A stretch of 64,000 nucleotides of DNA from Chromobotia macracanthus (Eukaryota; Chordata; Actinopteri; Cypriniformes; Botiidae). Shown here in pieces: positions 48,541 through 59,826 of this stretch. Made by a program: the position numbers and the translations under genes. The stretch is taken from contig JAZGTH010000058.1 in assembly GCA_036877525.1 (NCBI GenBank), positions 12,451,001 to 12,515,000 of the forward strand. Direction: 5' to 3'. Numbering within the stretch: the stretch's first letter is position 1; the number at the start of each line of letters is the position of its first letter. The notes under the pieces were generated by a model. The model was given only the letters and a program-made list of their open reading frames with translations. It made no database searches and was not told the origin of the DNA.

Positions 48541-51500
48541 AGTAGCTTTCTAAAAGGTTATCCAGCTGTTGTCAAAATTCATTTGTAGCTGAGAGTTTTT
48601 AACTTTAAATTATTATGAAATTGTTGTTTAGTTTAACTTTATATCAAAAGAATGTTGTGGTGCAGGTCTCTAAGAACAATACTTTAAATCTTCAGACGAT
48701 GAAGAGTTTAATTTTTCTCTGTCACCAAGCAGAATTTCAAAAGCAACTAACAACTGTCATAAAAGTTTTTCTAAACTGTGATGTGACAAACTTTGAATTC
48801 AAACAAACATACTGCTTCAGCGTGACATTGTTTCAGATATAAGTGTACTACTGAGAAACTAACCAAGAACACAGCAATAAGGGAAGTTGCTTGTTCTTAA
48901 GACACTCGTGAACTCATCTGTGGCCTTCTCACTTGTCTGACATTTTAAAAATGGCATTACAGTCTGAACAAAAAACATTAGTCAGTTGTCTTTAACATGA
49001 GCGATAAACATGTTCTGGAGAGTCCCAATCTGTCAATGTTGTATCATCCAGGGACCATTGCATAGTCACCTACCCTCAGTGTCTGAAGCTTTCCCCTAAA
49101 GATGAGCAGTAGAGCTTCCAGTAAAGCACAAGGAATGTATGTGGCTCATTGTGAAAGTAAAAGTTAAAGCTGAGCATTCTGTGAACTAAAGTGTAATCTG
49201 TGTGTTGATTGTAAAAATGTCTCGTTGAAAGTGGCAGGCTGAAAGGAAACTTTGGTCCCATCTTTCAGGTCCTGCAGGCCGCAGGGAAGGTTAAGCGACT
49301 GTCTGCTCTCAAATGGCTTTATTTGTGTTAGAATTAGGGTTTTTGTGGGGTTTCGGTAGCAAGAAGGGAAACAAGAACGAATGGAAAGTGTGTCATATCT
49401 TTTTTTCAAAACAACACCAAAGGTTTTTTATAAAACACTTGACTCACTTCAGGCCTGTCAGAATATATATATAATTGAACAAAATAAGTTTGGTTTTCCT
49501 GGTTACCTTTGCTAATGTGTGTATATTGTATAGATGCTGTGTTTTTTTTGGGAATGACTAACTCTCTTCTGCCCACTGTGCTGCCCACACACATGGGTAG
49601 GAAAAGAGAGTTTGGGTCAAAGACTTCCATCCATTCTAAATGTTCAAAAGCCCCTCTAAACTTCCGATTTTGCTATTTGGTCCGGTCAAATTTGTCATGA
49701 CAGCATAGATAAGATATCCCAAACAAGAGACAATAGTTTTATGAAAGTACAGAACTCGTATACGTTTTTCATAACATTGTTTTTGTCTGAAAAAGCCATC
49801 CTACAAAGAAATGAGAACTACTTCAGATTTCTTGGTATTGAAAGAATCACTTCTCAGGAACTGACTAGTTTACTTGATGTTTGATATGAATGTCCTGATT
49901 CATTTCACATTTGTCCATGTATAATGTGTGCTGTTTCATGTCCATGGTTTTGCAACAGGAAACATTCCAGGGTGGAATTTTGAATTTTTGAACATGTTCT
50001 CATCATGGGTCATTATCATCATTATTCAAGCTATTGGCTGAAAAAGAAAAAAGGTAATTAGTGTAAAAGATAGTGACGTTATACATAAATGCATACATAC
50101 ATATGTGTATATGCAACATGAGCAGTAGGAGGCCACACCCACTCTTCTGTGTGTTTGCACACTACTCAGCCCAGAGATTAGATCCTTTAATAAAATACCA
50201 TGATAAAGAAGCGAGCGAACAAAAAACAAAACACAAAAAAACAGAACAAAAAAGTTCCTGTAACTGTGATGAAATAATTAGTACAGCATCTGGAGGTATT
50301 TTCCCACCTTTATCAAACTTCTGACTTCTTTTTCTGCATAACGCTAATCATAACAGATTGATGATATTAGTGTACTGCATGTCATGTCATTTTGAAATAG
50401 TTCTGATGCCTGAAACAATGCTTTTAATTTCCTCCACTGTAAATGTTTGTCACAGATAAATTAGTAGATTATTATAGATCAACAGGCTTTTGTAGAATAT
50501 TTATGATTTATGAGAACCTGACCGGTACCAAAGCAACTCATGATCATTCATGTTTTATGTCTTGTGTCTCTGTACTGATTTAACCAGTATTTGTAACTAG
50601 ATATGTTGCTCTAAAGCTCTGACACACATAGTCCATCATGATTTCCAACACAGTGACAAATATCTGGGACAAATTCAAGAGAAGAACAAGGGTTGAAGAG
50701 ATTTGCTGGCAGCAACAGAGAATCTTTGATTACATTAAAGCTGAATAGTTTATAGTGACAAGGAGAGACCAAAACCCAAAGAACATCAGAGTCACTGGAT
50801 CAGGGCTTTATGGATATAAAAATAACAACATTATTATCTTTTCTAACAGCAGTTAAGTCTAAAAAATTGCTGCTGAAATATCAGGTGAATTTTTGGATTG
50901 ATATGCACTTATTGCAGTTACTGTACTTAGCATTTACGTAAAATCATATAAAATGTTTTCTTTCAGGTAAAGAATTACTAACACAAACTAATTGTCTAAC
51001 TTGTCACTACTGGCAGTGTTTACAGATTTTCTAATCTGATAGCTGGAATAGCATCTTGTATTGATATGTGAAAGAGATTCTTGTAGTTATTGTAATTCAC
51101 TATATCGTCAATTTCGGATGGTCAGCTGTAGTCAGATTCAAATAATTAATCAATATGGCTGTTTATAATTTGAAACTGACTGCCCTGTTTGTTTAGGGTA
51201 ATTGTTTAAAGCAACTGAATTAAGTCCTGAATTACTGAACTAAGTCCTGAATTAAGTGCTGAATAACTGAATTATCCTCTTTGAAATGGAGTGTCAGATC
51301 CTTGCGCCACATGAGTAAACAAAATAACCTGCCCATCTTAAAAATATATAGCACCAGTCTGTATAAAGCACACTTAAGAGTATGCATGTGTGTGTGTGTG
51401 TCAGTCAATGTTTATGGCCATTACAGTTAAAGCATGAAAGATTTATGTATTGGGAGAAACTGGGGGAGGCTATTTGGAACGTAACAATGAAGGCATCAGT

Positions 51501-52370
51501 GAGGCAAGGCAATATTTCTAAGATGCTCTAATCGAAGATCTAATTCGATTGGACATCCTGAAAAGTATTAGCCTATGAAAAGTTTCCTAAAGAGATGCAA
51601 AGATAAGTCAAGGTCAGACAGACCTTTCTGGTTTTAATTTTGTCCCACCCAAACATTTTCAAATAAATCACGTGTACCTTTGACAGAGATTTTCAGTTAA
51701 ACTGGAAGAACCTGAATTATTCATGTGTAATAGTAAACTCATTAACATTTTTCTGTGTCATTTTAAATCTATTTTTAGTAGGACAGGCTTTACAAAGTCA
51801 AACATGAATCTCTCACCCCCATTACAGCCAAACCAAAGGTGAAACCTTTTCTAATCTGCATTAATGCATTTGGCAGACAGATAGGTTATATGTCCATGGA
51901 CATGACGTTGAAATGCATGTTTTCTGATGTGGCTACGGTGCAAAGGAGGAAAACGTTTTTAAGATCAACTAAGATCAACTTACAAGTGATTAGTGAAATA
52001 ATCACTTATGCATGAGTGAAGTGCACCATTTTGACATATGTTTGGCATATGACCATTCTCTAAATCCCTTATATGGCATTTGTATAAAATCATGTATAAC
52101 TCACGTTTAGGCCTATTTCTGACTCAAATAATAAATTAATTTAAATGAGCTATGAACACTATAACCAGTCTATAATATTATTTTTATTTAATATTGTCAA
52201 ACTCAATATAAAAATGTTGACTCGGGTGCAGCGAATTAGATGGGTTAAATTATGCAATTTGTGAAGGGGTTAAAATGAAAGCCGAAAACATCTCTATGTG
52301 CTATACTGCCCTCATGTGGTGCAATAGACAGTGCCTCATTGTAACAGCTGCATACACGACTACATCTTAA
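48541..52370. other. intergenic, no gene recognised
   Basis: AT-rich sequence. No exon or named repeat was supported, apart from a short TGCATTTGGCAGAC piece near 51866 that resembles the L2/SINE tail. Confidence 0.45.
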
Positions 52371-52375
52371 ATGTG

Positions 52376-52546
52376 TGCTCGCGCAGCGCGCGCCAAGTCC
52401 CGGAAGTTGTCAAATTACGTCTCCTCGCGTGCGTGGAGTCTCGCGAAGTGTATTAGCAGGTTTAGGGATCCCGTAACAATAATTCAGTGTAAACGTATTG
52501 CTCTTCATCACGACATTCCCGTTTATCTGATTCATCATTTTTAACT
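52376..52546 (+). promoter_or_regulatory. thap1 CpG-rich promoter
   Basis: GCGCAGCGCGCGCC and CCCGGAAGTTG (ETS core) lie within 170 bases upstream of the thap1 start, with no TATA box. This is a typical housekeeping promoter layout. Confidence 0.45.
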
Positions 52547-54333
52547 ATGGTGCAGTCCTGCTCAGCATACGGATGCAAAAACCGATACCACAAAGACAAA
52601 AACATCTCATTTCATAAGTGAGTTGAACTTCATCAGTTTTTGAACTCTGTCAGAACCGAATCACAATAAAGTAACAGATTGTTTTAAATAGCTTTGTGCG
52701 TGCGTGCATGCTATGATGTTTTGTTAATAGGCTATATAAAGTTACAGCCTGGAGTCTGTTGGTGTTTTTATTCACATATTTGATCTTACACATTCATACT
52801 GGAAATGTACTTTGTATTACTCCGTATTAAAAGTACATTGATTACTTGTACTTCTAGTACAGATTTGTAAACCGATTTAACTTTTATGTATATTGCACAT
52901 TTATTATTATTATTATTTATTTATTTTTTTTAATCTGTGAATGATTTATGATGTACATTTTATTTTCCTATTTTAGTGTTAAAAAATGCTGTGTCATGTT
53001 CAACAGGGACTTTAATTAAAAACATTTTACAGTGACTTCAGTCGTTCTTGATTGTCAGTGTTACAGTGGTGCTATTTCATGACTCAGCAGAAAAGGTTTG
53101 GTAGTAGAAATGTAACCATCATTTTGTCATAAACATTGTAGATTCCCACTGGCCAGACCAGATATGTGTGGGAAATGGGTGACTGCCATGAAGAGAAGAA
53201 ACTTTAAACCCACAAAGTACAGCAGCATCTGCTCTCAGCACTTCACCAAAGACTGTTTCAAACAAGAATGCAACAACCGCGTGCTAAAGGACGATGCTGT
53301 CCCATCACTCTTCACTGCTAGTAAATTACACATGCAGGTAAAGTGATTTAAATCAAGGTGACGTTAAAATCTCATTTACTACACTTTCCATACAGCAACG
53401 TTTTTAACAAATCTTAAGAATCTGTGTGTTTGAACGCATGGGCAAAACTACAGTATTCTCTGTAACCTGGCTGTTTTGCTACTGCCTTCCATATGAAAAG
53501 CAACAAACACAAACTGTGTGTACAATAAAACTGTCTCATCCTTCAATACCAGCTTGTTTGTAATTACCTTGTGACATTCATGAGAATAACAGAGCTCAAA
53601 TGTTAAAATCAGAATGAAATTAAAGCTCTTGTTTTAATAAGTAATGCACATAAGCAGCTCATTTATCATGTTCTTTTATGTTCTCAACTTAACAATTCTC
53701 AACTGATTTAATTTGAACATAATCAGAAAAATTTAAAAAAACATTAGTGCTGTGGTTGATTGACAGGCGAGTATGTTTTTATATGTTTTTATAGTACCAC
53801 AAACTACATAGTACCTAACCCTAACCCACAACTTATTTCAAAAGATAATAAAAACCCAGTTTCCCAAATGATGATGTTCACCATTGTTCTCTTTTGATAT
53901 GTGCACAAGTATAGATGGCGTGTTCGGGACTGGGCTGTTGATTTCCCGTAATGGGTTCCCTTTAAAACCCAATGAACAAGTCAAATGCACATCATTTGTC
54001 TTGCATTTACAGGCGAGATCTCTGGGAGAAGACTTCATTCTGAACCTCCGCCCCAGTGCCTTCATCTCCTCTGACCACACCTACACGGTGGAGGATGCGG
54101 CCCAGCAGAAGAGAAGAATTCAGCAGCTGGAGTCCCAGCTGGAGAAATTGAAGAAGAACCTCAAGACGTTGCAGCAGAAATGTCGGCGTCAGGAGCGGCA
54201 GCTGAAACATTTCAAAGCGATCAGTGACTTCCAGAAAGCTGGAAACCAATTGTCACTAGGAGAAAGTTATGTCATTTTGCCCAAAAAGATGTACAACATC
54301 CTGAAAGGGATAGAAACCATTGGAGCATTGTGA
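52547..54333 (+). CDS. thap1: THAP1, THAP zinc-finger transcription factor
   Basis: THAP1 is a sequence-specific nuclear zinc-finger regulator of cell-cycle genes that recruits HCF-1. Three exons: 52547-52617, 53142-53337 and 54013-54333, in phase, give 195 residues (human has 213). The THAP domain (1-82) starts MVQSCSAYGCKNRYHKD. The C2CH ligands C5, C10, C54 and H57 are present, with invariant P26, W36 and F58 and the AVPSLF end. NFKPTKYSSIC matches THAP1 specifically. DHTY (110-113) is the HCF-1-binding motif. A basic coiled coil follows (about 119-160, QQLESQLEKLKKNLKTLQQK), then SYVILPKKMYNI. The proline-rich stretch of mammalian THAP1 is missing, which explains the shorter length. AATAAA at 54461-54466 probably ends the transcript. 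Confidence 0.95.
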
Positions 54334-54559
54334 GAGAACCTGACGATGAGCTCATAAAGAAACACTTGAGGGTTTCAGTATAAGTGCTTTGTTTTGTTTT
54401 TCCTTTTGGTTGTAAATCACGTATTCTGGATGGCTTTGCAAAAGAAGTGTGATATTGAAAAATAAAAAAATAAGAGATAACACATGGCAGTGATAGCAAG
54501 GTGTGTGTTCTTTAGGTGGTGGAGAATGGGTGTGGTCATCTGATCTACTAAAAGTCCAA

Positions 54560-55070
54560 TAGTGTCTCTGCACATGAGGAACATGTGTTGTACAGTCTAA
54601 TTGCAGCAGGCACAAATGACCTTCTGTAGTGCTCTGTGTTTCTCCCGGGCAGAATCTATCTTCTGCTAAAAGTACTTTTTAATCCAACAAGCATATCATG
54701 TAGAGATTGGAAAGTGTTGTCCATTATGATCAACAGTTTGGACATCATTCTCCTCTCTGCAACCACCTCCAGGGGGACCAGTTTCTCTCCCATGACAGAA
54801 CTTGCTTTCCTGATGAGTTTCATTAGGTGGCTGAAATCACCTGTTTTTGCTCCAGCAAAAACTGGCAGCCACTGACTGATAAAACCCTTCCTGTAAATTG
54901 CCTCATTGTTCTCAGACTTGTATAAAGATGGGTGTGTTGGATCTTTTCCCTCCTGAAGTTGATTACCAGTTTTTTGGTTTTTGCTACATTGACTTGTAGG
55001 TGATTAGCGTCACACCACTCCACAAAGTTGTTGATTAGCAATTCATATTTAATCTCCTGCTCACTCTCAA
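54560..55070 (-). mobile_element. decayed LINE reverse transcriptase C-terminal fragment
   Basis: The minus-strand frames read FVEWCDANHLQVNVAKTKKL, then LMKLIRKASSVMGEKLVPLE, VVAERRMMSKL and, after a stop, NTEHYRRSFVPAAIRLYN. These are the end of the RT domain and the C-terminal region of a non-LTR retrotransposon, with frameshifts and stops. It belongs to a different lineage from the L2 copy at 22.5 kb. Confidence 0.75.
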
Positions 55071-55079
55071 TTTATCCCA

Positions 55080-57130
55080 CAACAGCAGTCATCCAAAAAG
55101 GATCTGTATACTGCAATAAGAAGCATAGAAGGCATTCAGATGTTATTGTTTACGAACTAACAGTTGTGAGAAACTTCTGAGGGTCTCGCTTACTAAAACC
55201 CTTTATTGTTTTAATATAGCTGAGATTATACTGACTCTGCTGTTATAGCAGGCAACAAGTAAATCAAGTTCTCATTAGCAGATTTGTGTGCAGTGGCTGT
55301 AGGTCAGTGTTTATTTCCCATTTTAAATAATTTGTTTTAGTTGAAAACATGTTGGTATGGTGGTTTATATGCTGCATATTGTGATTAACCACTTTAATTT
55401 ATTTGTGACTAGTACTAATATGACCAAACTGGTGTTCTAAAAATGTTTTCAGTACATGTGTGGATGCCTATCAAAGGGCATTTGACCGATTGTGTTTGTC
55501 TGCTAATAGTTTATTGAATTTACAGCAGTTGTTGAATCAATGAAAGCCATATATGGAAGAACTTGATTTTTGGGCTGGAAAAAGTTAAATCATAGTTGCC
55601 TTATGCTTAAAGTACAATTGTTCATGTGAATTGACTGTTTTAATGCAACATTATGAATATAAACCTGCTCTTGTACTAACGTGTGAAATGCTTTATAAAT
55701 GTTTACCTTAAATGCACTGTAAATTGCTTTGGATAAATGTGTCCTCTAAAAAGATCATTCTTGAATTGTAGTATGACAATGTTAATTTGGGAAAACATGT
55801 TCTAGTATGTGTTTATTTCATTGTTTGGATTTGGCCGACAGAAGTGTTCAGAATGTAACATTCAGAGTGTCTGTATTTATTCACCACATGGCGATGCTTG
55901 TTTATTTACAGCATTGGACACTTTCTTTTTCAGCAATATAAAATCAAACGTGGTAGTATTTGAAGTTATTAATCATTAAGCAAAGTGATCACATCTCAGT
56001 GATATCATTAATTTGTCAAATTAATCTGCAGTTGAGCTTGTGTGCAAGATCTCATGCTCTCACACGCACCCCCACACACACACAGCAGGTTTGTGCATTT
56101 GAAACGTTTAAAAATGTTTTCTCAGTGTTGTCTTATTTTAAATGTGTATGTGTCAAACCATCACAGATTATTTCACACAACAATTGCTCAGACCTCTTTA
56201 TTATTTTCTGCATGCACTATGCAATGGTATTTATGGCACTTATGGAGTACATGCAATGTTTTAAGAACCACAAATTGTATTTCTGTTTTTACTTTTTTTA
56301 GTCCCAGTAAAACCGGTGAACATTTGCTGTAGTCCTGTATTGTTGTTCTTTGACTAAATGACACACTTTATATACTTTTGTATGCTGTTTTTTTTATTTA
56401 TCAGTTCAATACTGAGTAGTTCATCAATCTAGAATTCTTTATATCACAGCTTTTGCACTATTCGTTTTAATTTCAATGTTAGGGATGTTAGAAACAACAT
56501 TTCTTACAGCAGATAAAGAGTTTTTTGTTCCAGACAGAGCAGAAGAGATAAGATTGGCTGTGATAGTACAGAGACAATGAAATACAGTTTAACATCTAAA
56601 AGTGAAAATGACAAATTACTGTAATGGGCAATAACATGCTAATGTTATGCAGTCCAGATGGACCAATTTAGTGCACATGACATTGGGTATAAATGAAGAA
56701 CTTGAAGTCTTGAAGACTATGAGTTGATATTCTGGTCAAAGTCAAGCTCATTGCATATGAACAGAACACAAAGACTTTGATGGTGTATGAAGTCAGATCA
56801 TGTCAGATCTGCTGTAACCCTAAGATCTCCCCTAACTCTATGTAACAGCACAACATTCAAAAGCACATCTCTGATGAAACAGATCAGTGGATCCTAACTG
56901 CTGAGACAGTAGGAAAAACAATACAAATAACATCATAATCATCTATACTGTAGTTAGGATACCAAAATATATTTATACACTTTTTTCAAAAGGAGAAACC
57001 CTTTCTATTGTTTTGTTGTTGGCAAAGGCTAGGCACAAATTAAATTACTTTTCATGCAGATTCCTCTGTTACTTATAGAAACTACTGGACACAAGTTAGG
57101 CATGTTAACATGATCAAGTAACATCATGAC
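55080..57130. other. intergenic, no gene recognised
   Basis: AT-rich spacer. An L2/SINE tail fragment (CACTGTAAATTGCTTTGGAT) lies at about 55714-55745. No gene was supported. Confidence 0.5.
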
Positions 57131-57498
57131 TGTAACATCACGCCAGCAGAGGGAGCCCTCACCGGAATACTGACTGCTCATGCTCCCTCTGCTGAACTCT
57201 GAACTTACTTCCTGTTTGGCATTTATATAAACCTTGCTGCCACATGGCCATGTTGCGAAGTATTGCCAGCTTAACACCTGACTACTAAGCATTCTCTTTT
57301 ACTGCCTGCTTTCCTGTGATTTACCTATTGTTTGGTTCTCGTTTTCTGATTTTTGCCTAGCCCCTTTGTTTGACACCTGGATTGGACTGTCTATGTTTAT
57401 TACGACCCTTTGCCTGTACTTTCGACTTTGATTATGGATAACCCCAATAAACATCCGCAACTGGATCCTGCTTCAGTTTCTGCCTCAGCCCCCTTACA
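57131..57498 (+). mobile_element. Gypsy-type LTR and gag start, fragment 1
   Basis: It begins TGTAACATCACGCC, has TATATAAACC near 57226, and runs into a gag start (MDNPNKHPQLDPAS) that stops within 23 codons. The same sequence starts the larger copy at 59827. About 100 bases present in that copy are missing here between two TTGGACTGT-like repeats. Confidence 0.75.
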
Positions 57499-57499
57499 A

Positions 57500-59826
57500 T
57501 GACCTAAGCTACATTAAATAGAGTTGCTTTTGTCTCTCTCACTCTCTTTGTACTTCTCATTGTTTTCTTTTTTTTCCGTAAGATATATAGTTGTCGTAAC
57601 TGTTAAGACCTTTTATGTGAGCTCTCAGTGATTCTATGTCAGAAGGTCTTGTATGTAGGAAACACAATCACCTGCATGCTGTCAATAATTCAAGGCCATT
57701 AAAAGCTCTGGAGGCATTTCTCTCGTACCATGAGTCATTTGTAACCAAAGCCACAACCCAGTCTCTTACCTTCATTCCTTCTCTGGTTTTCAGCTTCTTA
57801 TAGGTGCAGTATATACCAAACAACCTTGTTTTATTTACAACATGCAGAATGGCCAAATGAACTGAATAAATGATGAATAACACTCAAGAGATCAAACACA
57901 ACTTCAAAAAACATGAATGTAGTAATTAGTTTTTTGAATAGAAGTATGTTTTTTCCCATGTTTAATGTTGTTAATTGAACCATACCTTTCAAAATAGTTT
58001 GTCCTACAATTCTACAATTCTACAATTAACAAATAATCGTTTAATTTTAATTGTGTGTTAATGTACCTGATGTTTGTCCATTATCCTCATTATCCACATC
58101 CTCATTATCTCTGTATTATTTATGATTTCTTTCTATAAAGTGAGTCCATATTTGCACTTATATTTCACTGAGTTGTACTGTAACTTACAGACAAATACTT
58201 GTGCTTTTCACATAAGAACTGTACTTGAATTATATTGAATTAAAGTAGATCTTTGGGAAATGTTTTGAAGTTTTTGTGTTTTCATTGTGGATCAATGATA
58301 ACCCTACAGCATCACAGACAGGTGTCATATGGCTTCCTGTCATCAGGATGTGGGGGTCATTTGTTCTTTGGCACCTTTTATCAGCTACTGAAACTAACCC
58401 TAACTTTACAAAATGATCTGATCAGATTTAGGAGCGTAAACACAAATTTCTGACCTAGATTTTTTATTATTGTTAATAAATAAAAGGCCACTGCTTAGTA
58501 TTTGAGATGATGTCTGTGTCCTGGATCCACATGCATTGCTCTGAATGGACTTTATGTACCCTTATTACTGGACAGCTGTTTATATCTTCAAAGGCATTTC
58601 AGTTAGAGTTGGTCACATGAGTTTATAGTTAAACACTGAGTTGCTGTTGTAAGGGTGCAGGAATGATTGCAGGGATTATTTTTTGGAGAGCAGAATGCAG
58701 GAATGAATAGATGTTGCACAGATGGACACAAGGAAGAAACAATTCTGAATGAGTTGCTTTGAGCTCACACACTATAGCAGATAGATCTGGACACTATTGA
58801 AATCCTCCACACACACACACGCACATACGCACGCATGCACACACACGCACACACACACACAATTTGTTCACTCCAGCTTTTCATTTCAGTTTCTATTTCA
58901 TCAGCTGCATTTGTATTCTGTTCTGTTTATTTAAATGTGATGCATTACAACTGGCAGCCTGATTATAACACGTAGTTCATTATTCATAATCATCTGTTTT
59001 CATAATAGACAGCAGCAAAAAAATGATATTCAGTAAGTGTCATGCTGATTTAAAATCAGTTTTCTGTCAGGTTTAGTTTTCTGTCAGTGTTACCATCAAC
59101 AATATAGTATTAGACATTCCTGTACATTTAAATATTTATTACATTTAAATATTTAGTACATTTAAAGATACTTTTATTAAATTTCATATTCAATGTGCAT
59201 TAAATGTATACATTTAGTAAATCTGTGTAATCTCTGGAAATCTAACTCATTGCTTTATCAGGACTAGTCTTAGTCCTGATAAATGTTTAGACACCCTGTT
59301 AGAAGTTTCTGTAGTATGCAGGTACCTGTAGTAACAAACCAATACCAGCTTTGCATTGTTCAATTTGCTTCCATCTTGTGGTCAAAAAATGAAGCACACT
59401 AACAAAGTTGCTCTGTCCTATTCAGTTTTCTAAGCAGTTAGTATCAGCAATGAAGAATCTCTGGATCTGAGTTTCTTAAATGCACCTGTGTGTGAGTGTG
59501 TTATGTAAGAGATGACTGAAACTCAGATTTGATAGGACATACATGCATCTGTTGTATTTCATTTCATTTTTCCTTTTATGTGTTTACTAATATTTACAAT
59601 TTTTATATATTCATTTTACTTTATCTCTCCATTATTATTATTATTTGTGTTATTAAGTCTTGTTGGGTGCTGTAGCCAAGTAAAAAATGTCTCTATTACG
59701 GGACAGTGTTGTGAAGCAACATACAATGTCTGTTTGTTTTTAGAATCAAGTCAGAAAGAGTTTTAAAACAAAACTAAGATTATTCAATAAATTAAGTCTA
59801 TAAACTCATTTTTAATTGCATCATCT
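57500..59826. other. intergenic, simple repeats only
   Basis: AT-rich sequence with a CA/CG-rich tract at about 58809-58861 (CACACACGCACATACGCACG). No gene was recognised. Confidence 0.5.

Noticed and set aside
54352..54875. Short ORFs on both strands downstream of thap1
   Set aside because: They lie in the thap1 3' end and in a decayed LINE fragment.
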